NCBI GenBank assembly: GCA_016712625.1
Contig: JADJQQ010000001.1
Span: 930,001-994,000, forward strand
DNA: 64,000 nt
From: Candidatus Competibacteraceae bacterium
GTDB lineage: Bacteria; Pseudomonadota; Gammaproteobacteria; Competibacterales; Competibacteraceae
Reading direction: 5' to 3'
The position numbers and the translations under genes are program-made. Of this stretch, positions 27,846 to 36,930 are shown piece by piece. Position 1 is the stretch's first letter, and each line of letters starts with the position of its first letter. A model generated the notes under the pieces. It was given only the letters and a program-made list of their open reading frames with translations, did not search any database and was not told the origin of the DNA.

Positions 27846-28826
27846 ATGAATACCGCCAACATCCAACTGGATCGCCAAGGGCGTCTGCTGCATTTCCTGA
27901 GCATGGAAGGATTGAGCCGTCGCCATCTGACCGAAATTTTGGACACGGCTGAGTCTTTGCTCGGAGTCGCCGAGCGTCGGGTCAAAAAGCTACCCACTCT
28001 CCACGGTAAAACCGTGGTCAACCTGTTTTTTGAGGCCAGCACTCGCACCCGCACCACCTTCGAACTCGCCGCCAAGCGGCTGTCAGCCGACGTGCTCACG
28101 CTCAACATCGCCACCTCGTCGGCGGTCAAGGGAGAATCCCTCCTTGATACCTTGCGTAATATCGAGGCGATGCAATGCGATATGTTCGTGGTTCGCCACG
28201 AGCAAAGCGGCGCGGCTGAATTCATCGCCCGCCATGTCAAGCCGCATATTGCCGTACTCAACGCCGGCGATGGACGCCACGCTCATCCGACCCAAGCGAT
28301 GCTGGATGTATTTACTATCCGTCGTCACAAGCCCGATTTTCATCAGCTGCAAGTCGCTATTGTTGGCGACATCCTCCACTCCCGCGTCGCTCGTTCCCTG
28401 ATCCATGCCCTAAACATTCTGGATACCCCCGACATTCGCGTGATCGCGCCGCGCACCCTGTTGCCGGTTGACGTGGAGAAATTGGGCGTCCATGTCTTTC
28501 ACGATCCGCGCGCGGGCTTACGCGATGTCGATGTCATTGTGATGTTGCGCTTGCAGAAAGAACGGATGGAGGGCGCCTTGCTGCCGAGCGAACAAGAATT
28601 CTTCCAGCGCTACGGCTTGACTGAAGAGCGCCTTGCATTGGCCAAACCGGACGCCATCGTCATGCACCCCGGACCTATCAACCGCGGGGTGGAAATCGAC
28701 TCACGGGTAGCTGACGGACCACGCTCGGTGATTTTGGAGCAAGTAACCAACGGCATCGCCGCCCGGATGGCGATCATGTCGATCACCTTGGGCAATCACG
28801 CCCGCCCGACCGGGGAGGCTCTCTGA
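27846..28826 (+). CDS. pyrB: aspartate carbamoyltransferase catalytic chain
   Basis: 326 residues. The carbamoyl-phosphate motif FFEASTRTRTTFE lies near residue 62, with HPTQAMLDVFTI and MHPGPINRGVEI further on. It makes carbamoyl-aspartate in UMP synthesis. No pyrI regulatory chain is present; instead pyrC' follows with a one-base stop-start overlap (TGATG). This is the arrangement of class A ATCases, where an inactive dihydroorotase is needed for assembly. Confidence 0.97.
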   Translation: MNTANIQLDRQGRLLHFLSMEGLSRRHLTEILDTAESLLGVAERRVKKLPTLHGKTVVNLFFEASTRTRTTFELAAKRLSADVLTLNIATSSAVKGESLLDTLRNIEAMQCDMFVVRHEQSGAAEFIARHVKPHIAVLNAGDGRHAHPTQAMLDVFTIRRHKPDFHQLQVAIVGDILHSRVARSLIHALNILDTPDIRVIAPRTLLPVDVEKLGVHVFHDPRAGLRDVDVIVMLRLQKERMEGALLPSEQEFFQRYGLTEERLALAKPDAIVMHPGPINRGVEIDSRVADGPRSVILEQVTNGIAARMAIMSITLGNHARPTGEAL

Positions 28827-30118
28827 TGCGCATCGCCATTCGCGGCGGCCGATTGATCGATCCGGCCCAGCATATCGATACCATTACCGATGTCTTTATC
28901 GCTGAGGGGCGTATCGCCGGGATCGGCCGACCGCCGGAGGCTTTCGCGGTCGAGCGGATCATTGACGCTCGTCATCGGATCGTCTGTCCCGGCCTGATCG
29001 ACCTTTGCGCTCGATTACGCGAGCCGGGCATGACCCACAAAGCCACCATCGCCAGCGAAAGTCGCGCCGCCGCCGCCGCTGGGATCACCACCCTAATCTG
29101 CCCACCCGACACCGATCCGGTCATCGATGAACCGTCAGTGGTTGAGCTGATCCGGCGTCGCACCAAGGCGGCCGGACAGGCGCGAATCCTCGCGCTCGGC
29201 GCGCTGACCCACCGCTTGCGCGGCGAGCGACTGGCGGAAATGGCGGCGCTTAAGGACGTAGGCTGCGTTGGCGTCAGCGATGGCGGCCACCCGATCAGTA
29301 ACACGCTGGTGCTGCGGCGGGCGTTGGAATATGCCGCCACCTTCGATCTGACCGTATTTCTAACCCCGCTCGATCCCTGTCTAGGGCACGGCCTCGCCCA
29401 TGAAGGACAGGTCGCAAGTCGGATGGGCCTTGCCGGCATTCCCGCGGCGGCGGAAACCGGCGCAATCGCCCGCGATCTCGAATTGATCCGGGATCTTGGC
29501 GTCCGCGCCCATTTTGGCCGATTGTCCTGCGCCCGCTCGGTCGAGCTGATCGCGCGGGCGCAAAGCGAGCGCTTGCCGGTGACCGCCGATGTCGCCATCC
29601 ATCAGCTGTACCTGACCGAGATGGATTTGGCCGGCTTCGACAGTCAATGCCACGTCCAACCGCCCCTGCGCGGCTTGCGCGACCTCGACGCCCTACGCCT
29701 CGGTCTTGCCAGCGGCGTGCTGGGCGCCATTTGCTCTGACCACCAGCCGCACGAACCTGATGCCAAACAGGCGCCCTTTGGCGATACCGAGCCAGGAATC
29801 TCCGGCCTGGACACCTTGCTGGGATTGAGCTTGCGACTGGCGCGGGACGCGGAGTTGTCACTGGCGATGGTGCTGGAACGTTTGACGGCTGGCCCAGCCA
29901 GGATCTTGGGGCTGGACAGCGGCCACTTGAAAACCGGCGCGGTTGCCGATATCTGCATCTTCGACCCCGAGGCGCATTGGCGGGTGACGGCTGACAACTG
30001 GCGCAGCCGCGGCCAAAACAGCCCATTTCTGGGCTGGGAATTACCAGGACCAGTGACGCACACCTTGCTGGAAGGACGGGTGGTCTACGAAAGACAGCCG
30101 GCCGAAGCGACGGGATGA
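28826..30118 (+). CDS. pyrC': dihydroorotase-like protein, apparently non-catalytic (PyrC')
   Basis: 430 residues in the amidohydrolase fold. Active dihydroorotases carry a DxHxHxR motif in the first metal-binding strand. Here the corresponding segment is GLIDLCARLREPG, so both His are replaced. The later metal His region is also altered (HFGRLSCARSVEL), while SDHQPHEPDAK near residue 305 remains. In Pseudomonas a similar PyrC' is enzymatically silent but required for the ATCase dodecamer. By the same logic a true dihydroorotase should be encoded elsewhere. It overlaps the next gene by 4 bases. Confidence 0.9.
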   Translation: MRIAIRGGRLIDPAQHIDTITDVFIAEGRIAGIGRPPEAFAVERIIDARHRIVCPGLIDLCARLREPGMTHKATIASESRAAAAAGITTLICPPDTDPVIDEPSVVELIRRRTKAAGQARILALGALTHRLRGERLAEMAALKDVGCVGVSDGGHPISNTLVLRRALEYAATFDLTVFLTPLDPCLGHGLAHEGQVASRMGLAGIPAAAETGAIARDLELIRDLGVRAHFGRLSCARSVELIARAQSERLPVTADVAIHQLYLTEMDLAGFDSQCHVQPPLRGLRDLDALRLGLASGVLGAICSDHQPHEPDAKQAPFGDTEPGISGLDTLLGLSLRLARDAELSLAMVLERLTAGPARILGLDSGHLKTGAVADICIFDPEAHWRVTADNWRSRGQNSPFLGWELPGPVTHTLLEGRVVYERQPAEATG

Positions 30119-30795
30119 TGCCGCCAACCAGCGGCGTCTTAGCAAAGCGCCACTACCCGGGCGGGCAAACTTTGTTGCGCGTAAGGACGCCGCTGGCGGC
30201 GGCCTGTCAACCCGGCCATGCATTGAGGATCGACGAGGCGTTTTGGGCTGTTTTACAACCCGCGCCAGCGCAAGGCTGGGTTGATTGCCTGAAACACAGT
30301 AAAACGCCTCCAGCTCTCGCCACCGAGGTGACTATCCAAGGCCCGTTTGGCGAACCGTTCGCGCTTGCCGCCGTCACACCGCGCGCCTTGCTCCTCGCCG
30401 ATAGCGAGGGTATCGCGCAAATCGTGTTCCTGGGACGGACTCTCCGCCATCGACAGCCTCCAATCAAACTGCTCGCACTTTTTGAATTGACCCCTCCCCT
30501 GCCGTTTCGGCCGCAGCCCTCCAAGATCCTCATACCTGGCCTGCCAGCCGGAGTGATCGCGGCCTTGCCGCTACTGGAAGATTCAAACATTCCAAGCCGG
30601 ATCGCTTGTCCCATCGGCAATCAACCCGGTAGTTTTGAAGGAACGGCGACGGAACTGGCGCGCGACTGGCTCGAAATCGGGCACGCCGCCGCCGATCTGA
30701 CGCTCTTCGCCTGTGGTGGCAAGGCCTTACTGGATGCCGCGAGCGGTTTGGCAAGCCGCTATAAAGTAGTTTGCCAAACGCGCCTGTCGCCGTAG
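30115..30795 (+). CDS. ferredoxin reductase-like (PyrK-like) protein
   Basis: 226 residues. VTIQGPFGEPFAL resembles the G-P-x-G-x-x-F step of the FNR/PyrK fold. RALLLADSEGIAQIVFLGRTL occupies the place of the nucleotide-binding glycine strand, and LFACGGKALLDAAS that of the CGP motif. The canonical FAD motif RPxS and the GxGxxP loop are degenerate, and the cysteine cluster that binds 2Fe-2S in true PyrK is absent. Its ATG overlaps the pyrC' stop by 4 bases, so it belongs to the pyr operon. It may be a diverged electron-transfer subunit for dihydroorotate dehydrogenase or a structural leftover; no function can be asserted. Confidence 0.6.
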   Translation: MMPPTSGVLAKRHYPGGQTLLRVRTPLAAACQPGHALRIDEAFWAVLQPAPAQGWVDCLKHSKTPPALATEVTIQGPFGEPFALAAVTPRALLLADSEGIAQIVFLGRTLRHRQPPIKLLALFELTPPLPFRPQPSKILIPGLPAGVIAALPLLEDSNIPSRIACPIGNQPGSFEGTATELARDWLEIGHAAADLTLFACGGKALLDAASGLASRYKVVCQTRLSP

Positions 30796-30856
30796 CGTCT
30801 CGAAAACCCTGATAAACTTCCCGCCACGGTCGATCTTTGAACCTGAGAGCTTCGCT

Positions 30857-31897
30857 TTACTGCCGGAATGACGCCTTATTTTGGGCGTAGGTGATCGCCT
30901 CATCGCGGGTGACAGATCCTCTCTTAACGACCTCCAGTAAAGCTTGATCGAGCGTTTGCATGCCGTAAGCCGAGCCGGTTTGAATGGAAGAATACATCTG
31001 CGCCACCTTGTCCTCGCGGATCAAATTGCGGATGGCGGGAACGCCCACCATGATTTCGTGTACCGCCATCCGTCCGCCGCCTTTTTTCTTGAGCAGCGCT
31101 TGGGAAATGACCGCGCGCAATGATTCGGAGAGCATCGAGCGCACCATCGGTTTCTCGCCGGCTGGAAATACATCGATGATGCGGTCGATGGTCTTGGGCG
31201 CGGAGCTGGTATGCAGGGTGCCGAACACCAAGTGGCCGGTTTCCGACGCGGTCAGCGCCAGCCGGATGGTTTCCTGATCGCGCATTTCACCGACCAGGAT
31301 GATGTCGGGATCTTCACGCAGCGCCGAGCGCAAGGCTTCGTTGAAACCCAGCGTGTCCCGATGCACTTCGCGCTGATTGATCAAGCAACGCTGACTCTGA
31401 TGCACGAATTCGATCGGATCTTCAATGGTTAGAATGTGGCCATATTCATTTTTGTTGATGTGATCGATCATGGCCGCCAGCGTGGTTGATTTACCGGAGC
31501 CGGTCGGACCCGTCACCAGGACCAACCCGCGCGGCACCGCGATCAAGTCCCGAAATACCGCCGGACAGCCCAGTTCCTCCAGGCTTTTGATCTCGGTGGG
31601 AATAGTGCGGAACACGCCCGCGGCGCCGCGGTCTTGATTGAAGGCATTGACCCGGAACCGGGCCAATTTCGGAATTTCAAACGAAAAGTCGCATTCCAGA
31701 AATTCGTCATAGTCCTTCCGCTGCTTGTCGTTCATGATGTCATAGATCAGGCCATGCACGGCTTTATGCTCCAACGGGGGGACGTTGATCCGACGCACAT
31801 CGCCGTCTACCCGAATCATGGGCGGCAACCCGGCCGACAGGTGTAAATCCGAAGCATTATTCGTAACTGAAAAACTTAATAGTTCATCGAGTGTCAT
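30857..31897 (-). CDS. pilT: type IV pilus retraction ATPase PilT
   Basis: 346 residues from the ATG at 31897, supported by CAGGAG; an upstream extension to 31993 is not family-like. It starts MTLDELLSFSVTNNASDLHL. Walker A is GPTGSGKST near residue 133, the Asp box is ILTIEDPIEFVH, and the Walker B is DPDIILVGEMRDQET. AIRNLIRE is the C-terminal PilT-specific segment. It powers pilus retraction at the inner membrane. It is divergent from yggS, the same neighbour as in Pseudomonas; pilU is not seen. Confidence 0.97.
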   Translation of the reverse strand: MTLDELLSFSVTNNASDLHLSAGLPPMIRVDGDVRRINVPPLEHKAVHGLIYDIMNDKQRKDYDEFLECDFSFEIPKLARFRVNAFNQDRGAAGVFRTIPTEIKSLEELGCPAVFRDLIAVPRGLVLVTGPTGSGKSTTLAAMIDHINKNEYGHILTIEDPIEFVHQSQRCLINQREVHRDTLGFNEALRSALREDPDIILVGEMRDQETIRLALTASETGHLVFGTLHTSSAPKTIDRIIDVFPAGEKPMVRSMLSESLRAVISQALLKKKGGGRMAVHEIMVGVPAIRNLIREDKVAQMYSSIQTGSAYGMQTLDQALLEVVKRGSVTRDEAITYAQNKASFRQ

Positions 31898-32012
31898 GCG
31901 TGTTGCTCCTGCAGAGACGTTGTGAAGCCGCTCGTTGGTGGGCAGTTCGGGAAAGCGCAATTTCAAAATAGTATAATCTTGCCGCTCCAACATCGGTCGG
32001 AGAGTTTCATCG

Positions 32013-32705
32013 ATGACTTGCGATTTTGCCGTCCGCCTGGAGGCTGTATGGTCCCGAATCCGCGCGGCGGAAGCGCGATTCCAGCGCCCACCGGGTTCGG
32101 TGCGGCTGCTTGCCGTCAGTAAAACGCAGCCCGCGACAGCTATTGCCGCCGCCGCCGCCGCCGGCCAGTATTGCTTCGGTGAAAATTATTTGCGGGAAAC
32201 CTTGGATAAAATGGCCGCATTGGCCGTACAAGGAATGGCTTTGGAATGGCATTTCATCGGCCCCATTCAGGCAAATAAAACTCGGGCCATCGCGGAACGC
32301 TTTGCTTGGGTTCATAGCGTGGATCGTCTGAAAATCGCTGAACGATTGAACGCGCAGCGACCCAATCATCTACCGCCACTGAATATCTGCTTACAGATCA
32401 ACATCAGCCATGAACCCAGCAAGCACGGGCTGGAGGAATCGGAATTGCCCGCGGCCGCGCGCGCGATGGCCATGCTACCGCGAATTCGACTGCGCGGTTT
32501 GATGGCGATACCCGCGCCCACCTTGGAATTTGCCGCCCAACGTCAATCTTTCGCCCAGGTACGCCACTTACAAGAGCGACTGATCGCGGCGGGTTTGCAA
32601 CTGGATGTCCTGTCCATGGGCATGTCCAACGACCTTGAGGCCGCAATCGCCGAGGGCAGCACTCTGGTACGGATCGGCGCCGCCCTCTTTGGACCTCGCG
32701 CCTGA
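32013..32705 (+). CDS. yggS: PLP homeostasis protein YggS
   Basis: 230 residues. The PLP-binding Lys is in LLAVSKTQPATAI near residue 36. FGENYLRETLDKM, WHFIGPIQANKT, SMGMSNDLEAAIAEGSTLVR and the C-terminal IGAALFGPR are all typical. The protein buffers pyridoxal phosphate. It is the first of the plus-strand block toward proC; pilT is divergent, 115 bases away. Confidence 0.95.
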   Translation: MTCDFAVRLEAVWSRIRAAEARFQRPPGSVRLLAVSKTQPATAIAAAAAAGQYCFGENYLRETLDKMAALAVQGMALEWHFIGPIQANKTRAIAERFAWVHSVDRLKIAERLNAQRPNHLPPLNICLQINISHEPSKHGLEESELPAAARAMAMLPRIRLRGLMAIPAPTLEFAAQRQSFAQVRHLQERLIAAGLQLDVLSMGMSNDLEAAIAEGSTLVRIGAALFGPRA

Positions 32706-32806
32706 AAGGCCAGTTTGCAGTATCCTTAAGGTATAACCAACGGCATTAAATCGCAGTTGACCGCTTAAAATCGCTCGCCACCCTGAAAAAGTCTGAGAAA
32801 TCGCTG

Positions 32807-33214
32807 ATGCCATTCCCTCGCTTAAGATCTCCTCTCCCCGCGATTAGCACGCCATTAGTCGGCTTGGCGCTCATGACGTTGCCAATCATGCCGTTGCTGG
32901 CCGGAACGGACGATAGCTACTTACGCGAAATCGAAGAAGAAGCCAAACGTCAGGCCACGGCCCTGATCGCTCCCCAATCCTTACCGGCTTTGGCGCTACC
33001 CACACCCAAGACGAATAACTCCGAACAGCTCAAACCGGGCTTGGATCGGGCTGGCTTCGAGCAGGCGCTGCGCGCGGGGTTACCTAAGGAAACCCATGCC
33101 GCTTTTCAGCGGCTCAGCCCGGCCGACCAGCAACGTATCTATGAATCTTACCGGGCTGATAGCCGTCTCGCCCGTATCAGCGAACAAATTATCCGGCTCG
33201 CTGGAAAACCCTGA
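32807..33214 (+). CDS. secreted protein of unknown function
   Basis: 135 residues with a hydrophobic N-terminal stretch (TPLVGLALMTLPIMPLLAG), likely a signal peptide. The mature part has a charged helix DDSYLREIEEEAKRQATAL and a C-terminal helical region, AFQRLSPADQQRIYESYRAD and RISEQIIRLAG. No named family is recognised. It lies between yggS and proC, possibly in the same transcript. The ribosome site is weak. Confidence 0.6.
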   Translation: MPFPRLRSPLPAISTPLVGLALMTLPIMPLLAGTDDSYLREIEEEAKRQATALIAPQSLPALALPTPKTNNSEQLKPGLDRAGFEQALRAGLPKETHAAFQRLSPADQQRIYESYRADSRLARISEQIIRLAGKP

Positions 33215-33294
33215 CCCTTCACGAGCCCGTTCCAATACCGCGCTTGCGTTTGCAACAACACGCAAACCAACAAAACAAAGACCACGAGGTGCTG

Positions 33295-34128
33295 ATGAAA
33301 AAAATCGCCATTGCCTTCATTGGCGGCGGGAATATGGCCCGCAGCTTGATTGGCGGATTGATTGCTGGCGGTCATGAACCCGACCGGATCTGGGTCGCGG
33401 AACCGGATGCTGGACAGCGGGAGTTCCTGCGCGGCCGCTACGGCGCCCATACTGATTCCGACAATCTTGAAGTCGCCACCCAGGCGGAAATCATTGTGCT
33501 CGCGGTCAAACCCCAAGTCCTGCAAACGGTCGCCGAGCAGTTGGCCCCTGAGATTCAATCCCGCCAACCGCTGGTCATTTCGATTGCGGCTGGCGTGCGC
33601 GAGCCGGATTTACGACGCTGGCTGGGCGGTGGACCGGTGGCTCTGGTCAGGACCATGCCCAACACGCCAGCCTTAGTCGGCAGCGCGGCCAGCGCCTTGT
33701 TCGCTAACCCCTTCGTCTCAGCGCAACGCCGGCAATTGGCGGAATCGCTACTGCGGGCGGTTGGGGTGACCGTCTGGGTGGAAGACGAGAATCTACTTGA
33801 TGCGGTGACCGCTTTATCGGGCAGCGGTCCGGCCTATTTCTTCCTGGTGATGGAAGCTTTGGAACGGGTCGCGCTCGATTTGGGTTTGAATGCCGATCAA
33901 GCGCGGCTACTAACCTTGCAAACCGCGTTTGGCGCCGCGAAGATGGCGCTGGAAAGCGCGGAAAGTCCCGCCACCTTGCGAGTTCGGGTCACCTCGCCGG
34001 GCGGCACCACCGAGCGCGCTCTGGCCATCTTGCGCGACGGCGGCATCGAAAAACTGTTGGCCCAAGCCCTGGAAGCCGCGCGCCAGCGCGCTCAGGAACT
34101 GGGCGATCTGTTGGGGGGACAACCATGA
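33295..34128 (+). CDS. proC: pyrroline-5-carboxylate reductase
   Basis: 277 residues from the ATG at 33295; the longer frame to 33244 adds a non-family leader. The NAD(P)-binding start is IAFIGGGNMARSLIGGL. LAVKPQVLQTV, VRTMPNTPALVG, SGSGPAYFFLVMEAL and RVRVTSPGGTTERAL are classic. It catalyses the last step of proline synthesis. It overlaps yggT by 4 bases. Confidence 0.96.
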   Translation: MKKIAIAFIGGGNMARSLIGGLIAGGHEPDRIWVAEPDAGQREFLRGRYGAHTDSDNLEVATQAEIIVLAVKPQVLQTVAEQLAPEIQSRQPLVISIAAGVREPDLRRWLGGGPVALVRTMPNTPALVGSAASALFANPFVSAQRRQLAESLLRAVGVTVWVEDENLLDAVTALSGSGPAYFFLVMEALERVALDLGLNADQARLLTLQTAFGAAKMALESAESPATLRVRVTSPGGTTERALAILRDGGIEKLLAQALEAARQRAQELGDLLGGQP

Positions 34129-34679
34129 CCGCAACGCTTTTCCTGATCCAATCCATTTTCGGCTTCTACATCCTAGCGGTGATGCTGCGCTTCTTGTTAC
34201 AGTGCGTGCGCGCTGATTTCTATAATCCCTTGGTACAGTTCCTGGTCCGCATCACCAACCCGCCACTGCTACCGCTGCGGCGAATCATACCCGGATACAA
34301 AGGCTTGGATTTGGCGTCGGTGGTTCTCGCCTTCGTCTTACAGCTAATCGAAGTTCTGTTGGTGACTCTGTTACTGGGCCGCAATACCGGTATGATCGGC
34401 CTCTTGCTATTGAGCATCGCTGAATTACTTAAGCTATTGATCAACATCTACCTGTGGGGCGTGGTAATCCAGGCAATATTGAGTTGGTTCAATTCTGACC
34501 CCTTTCATCCCGCGGCGCGTTTGCTCTCGCAACTGACCGCTCCCCTGCTGCGGCCGGCGCGACGTTTGCTGCCGCCGATCTCTGGGATCGATCTGTCGCC
34601 GATGCTGGTCATCGTGGCCTTGATCTTCATCAGTCTATTGTTACAGGATATTCTCGGTTTTTGGACCGGAATCGGCTAA
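34125..34679 (+). CDS. yggT: YggT family membrane protein
   Basis: 184 residues. Two repeats of the YGGT domain, each with two membrane segments and the pattern P-L-x-P-x-R-R: one near ITNPPLLPLRRIIP, the second near LTAPLLRPARRLLPPISGID. It is an inner-membrane protein linked to osmotic and cation stress in some bacteria. It overlaps proC by 4 bases and lies 3 bases before yggU. Confidence 0.93.
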   Translation: MTATLFLIQSIFGFYILAVMLRFLLQCVRADFYNPLVQFLVRITNPPLLPLRRIIPGYKGLDLASVVLAFVLQLIEVLLVTLLLGRNTGMIGLLLLSIAELLKLLINIYLWGVVIQAILSWFNSDPFHPAARLLSQLTAPLLRPARRLLPPISGIDLSPMLVIVALIFISLLLQDILGFWTGIG

Positions 34680-34682
34680 ACG

Positions 34683-35015
34683 ATGGCGGCGGGTTATGTC
34701 TGGGACGGCGCGGATATCATCCTGCGGGTGCGGGTACAGCCGCGCGCCAGTCGCAACGAATGGGTCGGTTTGCAAGATGCGCGCTGTCGAATCCGGATCA
34801 CCGCGCCTCCGGTGGACGGCGAGGCCAACGCCTGTCTACGAGCCTTTCTGGCGGAGCTGTTTGGAACCGCCAAAAACCAGGTGACCTTGCTGGCCGGCGA
34901 GACCAGCCGCGACAAGCGGCTGCGCGTTGCCGCGCCGCGCCGCCTTCCAGCCGGAATTGAACTCCAAACCGCGCCAGTGATCTCAAAAACCCATTCCGCT
35001 GGATCAAGACACTAA
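34683..35015 (+). CDS. yggU: YggU family protein (DUF167)
   Basis: 110 residues: VRVQPRASRNEWVG, RIRITAPPVDGEANACLRAF and GETSRDKRLRV match the DUF167 fold. No biochemical role is known. The C-terminal 20 residues are an unconserved polar tail. The 146 bases to metX contain no clear riboswitch. Confidence 0.92.
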   Translation: MAAGYVWDGADIILRVRVQPRASRNEWVGLQDARCRIRITAPPVDGEANACLRAFLAELFGTAKNQVTLLAGETSRDKRLRVAAPRRLPAGIELQTAPVISKTHSAGSRH

Positions 35016-35161
35016 AACCCATGGATTGCGCAAGATTTTTCCGGTTGTTGCCAAACCGGGGGCCGTCTAGACTCGGCTCCCACTTCGGCTTCATTTCTTT
35101 AAGGACCAAACCTCACGGTCAGGATCACCATGGCGCATGATTATCCCCCGATTCAATCGGG

Positions 35162-36295
35162 TTGGTCAGCCCCCAAACCGCGTATTTCACCGAACCGCTG
35201 GCGCTGGACTGCGGCCGGTCGCTGGCGGAATACCAATTGGTTTATGAGACTTACGGCACGCCAAACGCTGATCGCAGTAACGCCGTTCTCATCTGTCACG
35301 CCTTGTCGGGCGACCATCACGTTGCCGGTTATCACCAGGATAGCGATTCCACCAAGCCCGGCTGGTGGGACAATTGTATTGGTCCTGGCAAACCGATCGA
35401 CACCAACGCCCTGTTTGTGGTTTGTTGTAACAATTTAGGCGGTTGCAAAGGCTCCACCGGCCCAACCGCCATCAACCCGGCAACGCGCAAGCCCTTCGGA
35501 CCCGATTTCCCCATCGTCACCGTCAAGGATTGGGTGCGCAGCCAAGCCCGACTGGCTGACTCTCTCGGCATCCGGCAATGGGCGGCCGTTATCGGCGGTA
35601 GCTTGGGCGGAATGCAGGCGATGCAGTGGGCGATCAGCTATCCCGAACGGGTGCGTCATGCGCTCGTCATCGCCGCCGCGCCGCGACTTTCCGCCCAAAA
35701 TATCGCTTTCAATGAGGTAGCGCGCCAGGCCATTCTGTCCGATCCAGATTTTCATCATGGCCACTATTATGAATTTGGCGTGGTGCCCCGCCGTGGCTTG
35801 ATGATCGCCCGGATGCTGGGACATATTACCTATTTATCCGACGAGGGCATGCGCGCCAAGTTCGGCCGCGAGATGCGAGAGGGTACACCTAACTTTCATT
35901 TCAACTTCGACACCGAGTTTCAGGTGGAAAGCTATTTGCGCCATCAGGGACACGCGTTCGTGGATCGCTTCGACGCCAACACTTATTTGTTGATTACCAA
36001 GACGCTTGATTACTTCGATCCGGCGGCGGATTTCGATCAGGATTTGTCCGCGGCGTTCCACCGCGCCCAAGCCGGTTTTTTGGTGATCTCCTTTACCAGC
36101 GACTGGCGGTTTGCCCCAGCCCGTTCCCGCGAGATCGTTCAAGCGTTGATACGAGCCAATCGCGACGTGAGCTATACCCAAGTGCCGTCCGAATCCGGCC
36201 ACGATGCGTTTCTGATGCCGATCCCCCTTTATCATGAGATCTTGCGAGGCTATCTGACTCGAGTCGCGGCGGAGGCCAACGCTCATGCGGCCTGA
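35162..36295 (+). CDS. metX: homoserine O-acyltransferase MetX, start disturbed by a frameshift
   Basis: The body is intact (about 377 residues): nucleophile Ser in GGSLGGMQAMQW near residue 145, Asp in FTSDWRFAP near 310, His in ESGHDAFL near 343. It acylates homoserine in methionine synthesis. The open frame begins at a TTG (35162). A well-placed ATG at 35130, with AGGATC upstream, begins MAHDYPP. Adding one C to the C5 run at 35145-35149 would fuse it in frame to DSIGLVSPQ, the expected family N-terminus. So the true start is probably 35130 and one base is missing, either as sequencing error or as mutation. metW overlaps the 3' end by 11 bases. Confidence 0.93.
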   Translation: MVSPQTAYFTEPLALDCGRSLAEYQLVYETYGTPNADRSNAVLICHALSGDHHVAGYHQDSDSTKPGWWDNCIGPGKPIDTNALFVVCCNNLGGCKGSTGPTAINPATRKPFGPDFPIVTVKDWVRSQARLADSLGIRQWAAVIGGSLGGMQAMQWAISYPERVRHALVIAAAPRLSAQNIAFNEVARQAILSDPDFHHGHYYEFGVVPRRGLMIARMLGHITYLSDEGMRAKFGREMREGTPNFHFNFDTEFQVESYLRHQGHAFVDRFDANTYLLITKTLDYFDPAADFDQDLSAAFHRAQAGFLVISFTSDWRFAPARSREIVQALIRANRDVSYTQVPSESGHDAFLMPIPLYHEILRGYLTRVAAEANAHAA

Positions 36296-36878
36296 ACTGG
36301 AACTGATCAGCGACTGGATCCGTCCTGGCGCCCGCGTGTTGGATCTGGGTTGCGGCGACGGCGCGCTGCTAGCCTATTTGCAGAAATATCGGCAAATCAC
36401 GGGTTATGGGCTGGAAATCGACACGGCCAATACCCTCAAATGCATTCAGGCTGGCGTCAACGTCATTCACGCCGATCTGGAAGCGGGCTTGGCCGATTTC
36501 GGCGACAGCAGTTTCGATTACGTCATCATGACCCAAACCTTGCAAGCCGTCCGGCACACGGAAGCCTTGCTGGACGAAATGCTGCGCGTGGGCCGGCAAG
36601 GTATCGTGACCTTTCCCAATTTCGGCTTCTGGCGCCACCGGGTCCAAGTCGCTTTACAGGGTTTGATGCCTGTGGGGAAAACCCTACCCTATCAGTGGTA
36701 CGATACGCCGAACGTCCACCTGTTTACCATTCGTGATTTCGAGGAACTGTGCCGGCGCAAACGAATCGATATTCTGGAGCGAACGGTGCTAGACCACGCG
36801 CATCAAGCCCCGCTCGGCCCGCGCCTGTGGCCAAACCTGCTCGGTGAAATCGCTCTGTACCGGCTCGGTCGCGCCTGA
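36285..36878 (+). CDS. metW: MetW methyltransferase-like protein
   Basis: 197 residues with SAM-binding motif RVLDLGCGDGALLAYL, SFDYVIMTQTLQAV and FPNFGFWRHRVQV. MetW pairs with MetX in proteobacteria and activates it. The start overlaps metX by 11 bases. Confidence 0.95.
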   Translation: MRPELELISDWIRPGARVLDLGCGDGALLAYLQKYRQITGYGLEIDTANTLKCIQAGVNVIHADLEAGLADFGDSSFDYVIMTQTLQAVRHTEALLDEMLRVGRQGIVTFPNFGFWRHRVQVALQGLMPVGKTLPYQWYDTPNVHLFTIRDFEELCRRKRIDILERTVLDHAHQAPLGPRLWPNLLGEIALYRLGRA

Positions 36879-36930
36879 AAAGCTCTCTGGCCCACGCCAT
36901 CACCCTTATCTGGATTCTGGAGATTTTTAG

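Noticed and set aside
35016..35161. SAM-type riboswitch before metX
   Set aside because: No conserved core or terminator/antiterminator pair could be recognised in 146 bases.
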